From contig NC_061480.1 in assembly GCF_022581195.2 (NCBI RefSeq), forward strand, positions 124,001-188,000: DNA of 64,000 nucleotides, in the 5' to 3' direction. Source of the stretch: Helicoverpa zea. Taxonomy: Eukaryota; Arthropoda; Insecta; Lepidoptera; Noctuidae. The notes beneath the pieces are model-generated. The model did not search any database. It was not told where the DNA came from and worked only from the letters and a program-made list of their open reading frames with translations. Position numbers and translations under genes: made by a program. Position 1 is the first letter of the stretch. Every line of letters begins with the position of its first letter. Below, one piece after another: positions 44,783 to 56,700 of the stretch.

Positions 44783-47700
44783 GTGAGAACCAAAATATTA
44801 TGATTTCAATAAGAATTTGTATAAATTTACTTACTAAGACGCATGGAACACTGCTTTAAAACCTTCCAAATAAATATGGTGACCAGATTTTTCAGATGCC
44901 GCCACGAAATTCATTAATATTGACGTTGTTATTAGGTGTTTGGCTCGTGAAGTGGTATTCCAAGCGTTTAATTCTCTTTATTGGCTTTATTTTAGTTATT
45001 TATCAATTATAAAAAGGTCTGCTGACCATTTGAGAGTAGGTCATTGTATGGTAATGCCGGCTCTTTGGTTATATCGGGATGTTTACACACGATATCCTTG
45101 AAAAGTAATCAAAATTAAGTAGGTGCGTTGAAGCTGTCGTTATGCCCCCTAGTGCGTTTTGATATTTCTGCTGTTCTACTTTCAGATTTTTACATTATTA
45201 CCACATGAAATCTTACGTTAGATGTTAATGTAATATTTTAACCACCTATTTCATAATATTTAGTTCAACTTATTGCATATTTTTATGGACCAATCCCAAT
45301 TGTTGAATGCCAAATTGTGTCTCACAATCTTGTGATGGTTAGAACTGTTGACAGTTCTTGTTGTTATTTTCAATTCTATAAACTTGAAAACCTTATATTT
45401 TTGTAATTTCTTAACAAAATTCTGCTATCATTTCTCATTGGAAGAAAGAAGGTTAAATAAGTCATCAGATAAGTAGAGACAGGTTCAAAATCCAAAATTC
45501 ATGACTGCAAACTTTTCTTTCTTTATTTTTTACTAGCTGGTGCCCGCGACTTCGTCTGCGCAGGTTTAGTATTTCAAACAATATGTTTACAAATTGTAGC
45601 CTATGTGTTATTCTGATGTATAAGCTATATTATTGTAAAGTTTCATTAAAATCCATTCAGTAGTTTTTGCGTGAAAGAGTAACAAATGTCCATACATCCA
45701 TACATACAAACTTTCGCGTTTATAATATTAGTAGGATTCAAAACTATAATATTATTATCAAACCAAAGCTTTTACTTAACTGTAAGTATAGTAAGTTCAA
45801 CTCAGTTTTGCGCGCGGCCTTATGTGTGGGTAACCCTTGTACATACACAGTGACTTTGTGTGCGTGACAAGAGGTACAGTCGGGTACAAATACAGTTATT
45901 TAGGGGTTACGGCTGTTTAAAGAAAAACAGTTATTACGTAATTTAATGTTTATTTATTTATAATGATTCTGAATCGCTACTTGAAAAATCAAATGATGAA
46001 TTTTCGGATTCGCTAAATTATAAATTTTGACTCCATGTCAAAATGTCTATAGTATTTTTCTTTTTTCTTTTGTACATGTCGACAAGTATTACCCAACATC
46101 CCTTCATCAATATGACTTAAACGTTCATTTATGAGTTTCATTATTTCCGTCTTATTTTGGTCGACATTATGCGAAGCAATATTATTTTTTAAAATTCCCC
46201 ACACATTTTGTTTACATTATTATACTAGATTATATTATACGTCTTTTTACATTCTTAGTCCACACTTTTATTTATTGTCCGCGTACCCCGAGATCTAGAA
46301 AATATGTAAGGAGTATTTAATTCATCTTAGATATTTCACCTCATTTATTTCTTAGATACTGTCAACGTCAATTTGAAAAAACTTATGAGAAAATAATGAA
46401 AAACTGTATAATGTAATAATAAAAAGCTTTGAATGTTGTTTCATTTTTTGAAACGCTACCTGACTCCTTAAACATTTTCTCCGTGAAGAACTAGACATTT
46501 TCGTAAACGACTGTACCCATAACAAAAAGCGATAAGAACACGTCATGCTCGGACGACGTCACTGTCACACGAATGAAAGTTGTATATTTACAAGCCGACG
46601 CACACATAGGGCCGCGCGCAAATCTGAGTTGAACTATCTATAACACTTTGAGAATAAAGTACTAAAACCTATTAAATTTATATTAAATTCAAATATCCTA
46701 TAATAATATTAAATGATTATTATTATGGGATAAGAGCAGGAGGATGACCTATTAAAATAAAATTTGGTACTAAGATAATTTGGGTATTTTGGTAAAAGGA
46801 GCATGGGCACTTTTGTATGAACACTGTACCTGCACACTTTCCCGAGCCTTTTCCCAACAAGATTACGGTCGGCTTCCAATCTACCCGGATGCAGCTGAGT
46901 ACCAGTGTTTTACAAGGAGTGACTGCGTATCTGACCTTCTCAACCCAGTTACCCGGGCAACCCAATACCCTTTGGCAAGACTGGTGTCAGACTTACTGGC
47001 TTCTGACTACCCGTAACGACTGCCAAGGATGTTTTCCAACATTTACATATAATAATAATATTGTTTTGTTGCAGGAGGTGATACAAATAGAGTTGCTATG
47101 CAAACAGTTGTACGAGTCGCAGGACCCGCTCGTCAGGGAGCAGGCGGAGAAGGCGGTCGTCGGATTCCAGGTACGCACATCATCATCAGCCTATAGTCTA
47201 TTTTTTAATCTCATAGACTAAACTGACATTACGAGTGTTGTCAATTTATTGCAAATTCTTAGATAGTGATGTGGCACAACTGAAACTTAGCATTAATAAA
47301 ATCAAGTATCGTTTTTTTACAATAAGCCATCCTGAATTAATGGGCTTATCCTTGATGATTACGCATGGCTTTGCGTGGTCAGATGTCCCAGGCAGTTTGT
47401 AGCACTTTGTGCAGCAGTGTGTACATACGTGAATTGTAAATATAAAATTTTGAATGAATCTTAAATTCGTCTATTATAGATAAAAAGTTACAATTCAACA
47501 AACCGGTATCGTAAGTACAACACTGTACAAAAAAGCTAGCAACATTATTTGCAAATTTGACATTTTGCAAGTGTCAATTTAGTCTACGAGATTAAAAAAC
47601 AGACTATAGCTCTTTACTAAGAATGATGAGGTCGGTGTGATGAGGATTACTGTCAGTTTTATCTGATAAGCTCAAGCCAGTTATACAGGGTTGCCCATCC

Positions 47701-50700
47701 ATAGGCGTCCAAAAGAAAAATTTAGAAGCTCTATGCTATGGGGTATCCGAATCACCCCCATGTATGTTCAGCGATTTTTTGTACTTTAGGAGCTAGAATT
47801 CTTTTTAATTTTTTTTCCGTAATTTTCATTTCAACATTGTTTTTTCTATTTTATCTTTTTTTTCTAATGTTTACAGATGTTTTTTTTTTGTGTAATTAAT
47901 CATCATGATAGTAGCTAACACCTGAAAAAAAGCAGTTTGGCTAAACTTTCTAGAACTTACATAAAATTTTATCTGAAGTTCAAAATTAGAAACCTGTTTA
48001 GAAACTTCTGGCACCCCTTTTTAATTTTTTTTAAGCCCTTAACATTTTTAGCTACTGAACTCCAACAGTAATTTTGAACTTCATAAAATTGTATGTAAGT
48101 TCTAGAATGTTTAGCCAAACTGCTTTTTTCAAGTGTTAGCTATTATCATGATGATTAATTACACAAAAAAAAAACATCTGTGAATGTTATGAAAAAAAGG
48201 TAAAATAGAAAAAACAATGTTGAAATGAAAATTACAGAAAAAAAAAAAAAATAATTCTAGCTCCTAAAGTACAAAAAATCGCTGAACATACATGGGGGTG
48301 ATTCGGATACCTCATAGCCTAGAGCTTCTAAATTTTTCTTTTGGACGCCTATGGATGGGCCAGCCTGTATACTCCATTTAAGTAGGCACGTTGGTCCAAG
48401 TTCCAAGTTCACTGACAACATAACATCATTATTCTTAAACCCACTGTTTAGAAAAAAAAAAACAGTTGTTTGTGCTCTCTGTGTAAATGGACCTTAACCA
48501 TATAGAGATAAACAATCTTGATATGATGTTTTATCATGCATCCAAAAAAAAATCAATGTAAATATAATAATAACTATGAGTTAATTAATTTAATCATTAT
48601 TTTATTTATGATTTATGTACAAAAATGGTACATTGACGGACTTAATGCCACAAGGCATTCTCTACCAGTCAACCATCGGGTAAAAGTTAGATAATAATTG
48701 GGTACAAAAAAGCAAATTAACAAAAAAAGAACTTGGTAAAAATGGTAATTTGCAAGAAAAGAAATCATGACGTATGAATATATATGAGTATTATATTTTG
48801 AGTTAACAGTTAATCTATACTAATATTATAAAGCTGAAGAGTTTGTTTGTTTGTTTGAACGCGCTAATCTCAGGAACTACTGGTCCGATTTGAAAATTTC
48901 TTTCAGTGTTAGATAGCCCATTTATCGAGGAAGGCTATAGGCTACTTTTTATCCCGGTACGGGAAGTAGTTCCCACGGGATGCGGGTGAAACCGCTGGCA
49001 GAAGCTAGTTTATCTATATATTTAATCTCTATAACCCTTGGTCGTTCATCCATCACGCGTCAACGGCTTTACCTACCAATTAAGCTGAAAATTACAGGAG
49101 AGTTTAATTTATCTCTAGATCGGTCTTGTGTTCAGATAATGACGACTTAATTTAACAAAATCGTGAAAATGTCGGTCCAGCTTGTGATCTCTCTCCGGTG
49201 GTAACGTATCACCGTCCCATCGGGCTATGAGAGTGAAGGAATAGCGAGTACACCTGTGTCCAAGCAAATGCTTGTGCATTATAGTCCTGTGCAGCTGGCT
49301 GGTCTCCTTATATGAGAACAGCCGCCGTGGCCTCATTCGGCCTTGGATGGCATTACTATTAGGGTGCGTCTACACGGTGCATGTAACTGGAGCAAGTTAA
49401 CATGCGCAAGTGACAAGAGCACGCGGGTGGGTATTTTGCTTTGGTACATGCGCGAGTCGCTGGGCCCCCAAATATTTTAAAATACGTGGTAATCTGCACA
49501 TGTGCCTCAACATGCGTAAGCTACTTGTACCGTGTGGATGCAACCTTATTTTAAAAAGCGCTATTTTTATACTTATTCTATTCACTTTCATTGCAGGAGT
49601 CTCCCGACACCCTCAGCAAATGTCAGGCGTTACTTGAGAGAGCTGACTCCAGTTACTCACAGCTGCTAGCCGCCACAACGCTTGCCAAACTAATTAGCAG
49701 GTATGTAGAAACATAAAAAGTAAGTCACTTTTTCCGTACCCAAAGGGACCCTATTGTTTTTGCTTTGCTCCTCTGTCCATCTGTCCGTCGGTCCGTCCGT
49801 CACCAGGCTGTATCTTATGAACCGTGATAGTTGGAGAGTTGAAATTTTCACAGATGATATATTTCTGTTGCCGCTATAACAACAATTGCTGAAAACTAGA
49901 ATTAAATAAATATTTTCGGTGGCTCCCATACACCAAACGTGATTTTTTTGCTCATTTTCTGAATAATAGTACGGAACCCTTCATGCACGATTCCGACTCG
50001 CACTTGGCCGGTTTTATAAAGTACAGAAGTGATTTATTGGTTTATTGCCTTAAGTGTACAGTGCGCAAAGCGATCCCCACTCTTCCGCCGAGAGCTCAAT
50101 ATGCGTGCCGATAACTATATTCATTTATTTAAATCAGGGATCTAAGGCCCATAGAAAATACTATACATAAAATCATACACTAATACATATTTTGTATACT
50201 TAAACAACTTAAAATTAATGCACACGAAGTGTCTAATTTATGAAGGATGGCTACTTTTTGTCCAGGTACGGGAATTAGTACCCACTAATCGAAAGTTAGT
50301 GGTTGCAATAATCTTTGATTTTCTTTTTTCAGGTCGACAGCGAGCCTGTCCACTCAACAGCGGCTTGACATTAGGAACTATGTGCTCAACTATTTGGCAA
50401 CTAGGCCGAAACTGGCCAATTTTGTCGTGCAGGTCAGTTTCTTTATCTCACTATTATCATCATCACACTGTCATCATCATCATACTAACATTATGGACGC
50501 GAAACTTCGTGTCTATGTTTGTTGCTTCTTCACGCAAAAACGGCTGGACCGATTTGGTTCAAATTTGGTATGTGATACCCTGGATTAACACATAGGCTGT
50601 TTAACAACACATCAAGCGGGCGTTGTAATTTTATAACTCAAGAACGGTCTCGCCTATCCAAACTAAATGTCCAAACATCCATACATTCTGACAAACTTTT

Positions 50701-53700
50701 ATATTTGTAATAATTACACTGGTCAACAAATTATTATATTTTTTTTTGATGCAAAGGTGAAATATACAATTTCTTGTAGAATATTTGATACGTAATCGAA
50801 GTCCAGAACATAAAGTAGCACTAGCACGTAGCGATTTAGAGATATACCCCTCCTAAAGTATCAGAAACGTTTTTTTATGAAATTTGATGTAATTTTTTGG
50901 GGACAGCAGAATTTTCTAGTAATTTCTAACTAAAGCATTATGTAGTACTACTTTCCCCGCATTAACCCCATTTTAATTTATATTTTTGCATGTTTTCTTT
51001 CTCAATATATACCATTTTTTATCTAAAGTGGAGTTTTTTCATACTAACAGGCCAAATAAAATATAGGGAAGATCGAACTATCGCAGCTGTATACATATTT
51101 CATGAAAATTTAAACTCTTAGCGTTCGAAATAAAAATGAATTTCAATCGGGAAGAGTAGTACTATATAATGCTATAGATAGAAACTAAAAAACAATTTTG
51201 CTGTCCTTCAAAAAAATCGTCAAATATTGTTAAAAAACGCGTTTTTGGTACTTTAGGAGGGGTATATCTCTAAATCGCTACGTGCTAGTGCAACTTTATG
51301 TTCTGGACTTCGATTACGTATCAAATAATCTATAAGAAATTATATATTTCACCCTTGAACCAAAAATGCTGTTGACCAGTGTTATTAGTAGGATGTTTCT
51401 CACAGATAATGTAGCTTTCTAATAGTGGAAGAATTCTTCTTCTTCTGTAGTTTTTGATTAATCCATTACAAACAGACAAAGTTTTCTTCTTTATAATATT
51501 AGTATAGTGTATGTAGGTGTAATAATTTTGTGTGTATTTCTCCCACAGTCGCTGGTGTCTCTATTCTCTCGCATCACCAAGTTGAGCTGGTTCGACATGA
51601 TCAAGGAGGAGTATGTTTTCCAAAACGTTATAAATGACGTCACCAACTTCCTCAGAGTGAGTTTTTTCTATAATTTATCAAATTAAATATTAGCCAACAA
51701 AACAATCTTATTATTATATGTCAATGTCGGAAAACACCCTTAACAGTCGTTACGGGTAGTCAGAAGCCGGTAAGTCTGACACCAGTCTAACCAAGGGGTA
51801 TTAGGTTTCCCGGGTAACTGGGTTGAGGAGGGCAGATAGGCAGTCGCTCCTTGTTAATCACTGGTACCCAGCTGTATCCGGTTAGATTGGAAGCCGACCC
51901 CAACATAGTTGGGAAAAGGCTCGGGAGATTATCTTGACTCTTCAAGTAACTTGGTGAAAGCACACTTAAGACTCAAGTTCACGGGCTGCGGGATTATTCG
52001 AAAGAGTTCCTTCGGCCGTCGCCAAACCATGGTGGGTTTTAGCTAGGGCTGCCATCCGTCCGGGTTTCCCCGGATTTGTCCTCGTTTGGAGGCCGTCCGG
52101 GGGCCGTCCGGGCGGGGTTTCAAGAAGTGTCCGGGGAAAACCCGGACACTTTTCATGTAAGGAAGCACCTCATTGGATTTAAGTATGTGTTAATAGTAAA
52201 TGGATTACAAATTAGGTATTATTTTGTTTAAAAAAATCGTACTCCTTCGGGGAAAAAATGCGATTTACGCCAAATGTCCGGGTTTTTTTAATGTTTGTCC
52301 GGGTTTGGTGAAATTCGAGATGGCAGCCCTAGTTTTAGCCAGTAACAGTATTTATTAAGAATTTTCAAAATAAATATGTAGTTGTTTTAAGAATTCATAT
52401 TGTATGTAAGCTTGGGCCTATTTTTTGGTGGGCAGTCATCAAATGCCCCCTCCCGCTGAGGGTGCAGCGTGAGGGAGTGTCAGACTCTTACTGACTAAAA
52501 CCCACCATGTTCCTTCTTAAGCTCTTCATATACCAGGGCCGCAGTAACTCTGAACTTGAGTCGTGGATAGTTAAACATTAACCGTGATACCACAGAAACT
52601 TTTAAACGTCAGTTAAACACCTGTCTAAAAAAATATCAGATTATGACATTGAAATAAGGTCCATTTTGCAGACACACTTTTTTTAGACAAGTGTTCAACA
52701 GATGTTTGAGTTTTTGTACTGACTAAAACCCACCATGTTCCTTCTTGAGCCCTTCGTATACCAGGGCTGTGGTAACTATCAGATGAAAAAAATGGGCCTT
52801 ATACAGTAAAACATTATATTTTTTTTGTCAACAGAGTCAAGACCTGTGCACGATAGGGGTACAGCTCCTGTCTCAGCTGGTGGTGGAAATGAACCAGGTC
52901 TCTGAAGCTGATGCCAACCGCTCCCTCGCCAAACATAGGAAAATCGCTTCGTCTTTCAGGTATGTACTTTTATATTGTAAGCTAAAAATAAAACTAAAAA
53001 GATCATGGCTTCAAACACTTTATTACGACCAGATAGAAAACCTAATCAAAGAACAGTATAGTTATCGGCACGAATCTTGAGCTCTGACCTACATCTGCGC
53101 AGAAGTGATTTATTAGCAAAAAAACAACCTCGAGTGACGGCTATGACGCGATGCGCTGCGGGCCAATCACCGCTTTAGCCCGCACCCGCGCCTTACTTCA
53201 TACCACAAAAGGAACCCAATAAATTACTTCTGCGCAGGTAAAGGTCAGCTCTCAAGATTCGTGCCGATAACTATACTCATGATGACAATTACACTCTCAC
53301 ACACACACATACACATGCATACACACAACCCATTTAGACACACGGCAGTGTGTCCGCCAAGTTCGAGCAAAAAAAGCGACACACCGGCCGTGGGTTATAT
53401 TACACGAACCATTTCGGGCCAAATTCGACCCCCCTATAACTCAAAATCTATTTTATTTACACATTTCAAATTTCTAGTATCTGTTGAGACCCCCTCACTT
53501 ATCTAAAATACAAAATTTCATTAATATACCTATTGTAGGTCTTGAGATATTGACGTCAGAAAATCGCTATTTTTACTATACACTCACTGACTGACTCACT
53601 GATTCACTGACTCACTCATCAAAAACCTAGACCACTTCCAATGGTCGTATTGACTTGAAATTTGGCATGGAGGTAGGTCTTTATGTCAAGGTAAAGGGAA

Positions 53701-56700
53701 AAATCTGAAAATGGCCAAGTGTGAGTCGGTTTCAAAATAATGAAGGTGTTTTATACCCGGTGTAAATTTATACCCCTAAAGAACTAAAACTACTAAATTT
53801 ATCTATATTTATATAATATATCTTCGAATGGTCGTACCGATCTGAAATTCGTTACAAAGGTTTGTATTTAGTCAAAGTAAAAATCTGAAAACGGCCAAGT
53901 GTGAGTCACTTTCGAAAATAACGAATGTGTAACTTTGATCCACGAACATAATATATGATAACATGTCATGTCAGTCAGTTGGTAAATCTAGTCCATTTAG
54001 TTAATCTAGTTCATTTCTTTGTAAGAAGCATAGTGCATATTCAAAAATCTGAAAGATAGTATAAATGAGACATTTCCTTAACTAACTTAATAATAAGAAA
54101 AAAATAAAATAAACAACCTTACAAAAATAAATGAAATCCCACCCAAAACAAAAATGTGAAAGGCTGCCAAGTTCGATAATATGGAAATCCTTCGCCTATA
54201 AAAGAAGTGAGATCTGAATAAGTACCAAGTTCCATACACATACCTCAGTTAAAAATAGTTACTTTTTAATAATGTTACTTGGCAAGTTTTAATAGAAAAT
54301 TAAATACTTGATTAATTGCGTTTAGTAGGTTTATAAGGTGTGTGAAAACTTGCCAAGTAACATCATTAAAAAGTAACTATTTTTAACTGAGGTATGTGTA
54401 TGGAACTTGGTACTTATTCAGATCTCACTTCTTTTATAGGCGAAGGATTTCCATATTATCGAACTTGGCAGCCTTTCACATTTTTGTTTTGGGTGGGATA
54501 CATATTTACGTTCAGACTCTCATCACACCACTCAGCAAAAGAGCAAGCATACCATGCATTTTTTTTTCTTTCTGTAGTTACCTTACCTATAGTGAATTAC
54601 CCATTTTGTCCTTAGATTTTATTGCATATAAAGGGTTGTTCTAAAAACTGCTGAAGACAATGGCTCCTTTAACACAGGTATCACGTAGCTCAGGAGCCAG
54701 GGCTTCCAATATAATTGTACCTTATTTCATGCCAATAAAACATTTATCATTATCATTGTTTCCTTATACTACCGACTCTTTTTTACTTCTCCAGGGACAG
54801 TCAACTGTTCGAGATGTTCCGTCTATCATGTTCTCTACTGGGCACGATGCGAGGCAAACCTCTAGAACTGTCCGACGAGAGGCAGCACGCGCTGGTCGCG
54901 GCGCTGCTGCGGCTGGCACACAACTGCCTCACCTTCGACTTCATAGGCACCACCAGCGACGAGTCCAGCGACGACCTGTGCACTGTGCAGGTGAGTGTCA
55001 CTGTGCAGTCACCCACAGCGCAGTCACTCTGTAGTCACCACGTGATCACCGTGCACTCACAGTGCGGTCACTGCAGTCGTTGTGCGGTCACTGCGGAGAC
55101 TATTGTCACTATATTGTCAGACGAGAGACACGCTAGAGTTCCCTCGAGACTCGGCTTGCATACAATACTAGCTATATGTCGTTTATCAGTTATCTTAGCA
55201 CCCATAACACAAGTTAATAAATAACTCACCGTAGAGCTTATCGACCGTGTGCGAAATGGTGTGCCGACATTATGTCATATTTAAAAAATACTAGCTTCTG
55301 CCAGCGGCTTCACCCACTCGCATCCCGTGGGAACTAATTCCCGTACAGGGGTAGCCGAATAGCCTTCCTCGATAAATGGGCTGTCTAACACTGAAAGAAA
55401 TTTTCAAATCGGACCAGTAGTTCCTGAGATTAGCGCGTTCAAACAAACAAACAAACAAACTCTTCAGCTTTATAATATTAGTATAGATATATTTAAAAGA
55501 AGGTCTAAAGAAATAAATGATTTGACTTTGTCTTATTCCTTTCAGATACCGACATCGTGGCGGCCTACATTCCTAGAGTCCGGTACATTGGACCTATTCT
55601 TCGAGCTGTACCACCTACTAGGCGGGGCTCTGGCCAGCTTAGCACTGGCTTGCTTGGTACAACTGGCTTCCGTACGAAGGTCTCTCTTTAGTTCCAATGA
55701 ACGAGCCAAGTTCCTGAACCGGTTGGCCGCTGGAGTGCTCAGGATATTGGATAATACGCAGGTATGTATAGAATTCTAGGAATTACTGTCTACCAGTGAC
55801 ATTTATAATCACCTTTAGGAGTCTGTAGTATATCTTTTGTATATGTCATCGGAAAATAACAAGACTCGTAAGTTGATCAATTTTCTAGGTAGTTGGTCAA
55901 CTCTCGGAAAGTAATAAACGGCATTTGAAATATACTATTTAACGTATGTATTTTAGAAAGTTGATTAATTTTCAGCGTCTTGACATTAAATCATCCGACA
56001 AAGGCGAGGTGTACGTTGATTGATTAAAAAATCAATGAATATACACTTGCCAAATGTTTAAAATTAATGCTGTCGACCAATCAGAGAAAAGTGTATTAAG
56101 TGACGGATAATAGTATACCGTGAAATAGTACACTGGACAACGATTGGCTCATTTTTGGATGACTTTACTTGTAGCAATATAGTTATTTATTAAATTACAC
56201 CAATGGCTGATAAAAAGGCGAAGGAAAACATCTTGAGGAAACCTGGACTATATAGTCTGAAATCACAAACCCGCATTCAGCAAGCGTGGTGATTAATGCT
56301 CAATCCTCCGTGTGAGAGGAGGCCGCAGCCCAGCAGTGGGACGATAAAAAGGCTCTAACTGTATAACAGTAAACGTATATTGTAAAATTTTGTACAGAGT
56401 GACCTAATAAACAATTTATTTGTCTAAAAATAGTTGTGTGTATAATATTACAGGGCCTATCGGACCCGACGAACTACCACGAGTTCTGCCGCCTCCTCGC
56501 TCGACTGAAGTCTAACTACCAGCTGGGCGAGCTTGTCATGGTGGACAGCTACCCTCGCCTCATCGAGCTCATCGCCAAGTTCACTGTGCAGAGTCTGCAG
56601 GTACGTCTGATGATGATGTCCTCTTAGCCGATTATCGGCTACGGCGGCTGTTCTCATGTAAGGAGATTAGCCAACTGCGCAGGACATATTATAATGCACA

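Noticed and set aside
46817..47221. 134-codon plus-strand frame covering XPO7 exon 2
   Set aside because: The upstream half is SINE-A read in reverse and the downstream part is intron; only 47075-47170 is exon.
54394..54644. Overlapping frames ahead of XPO7 exon 7
   Set aside because: They read through the right arm of an inverted-repeat element; unrelated to exportin-7.
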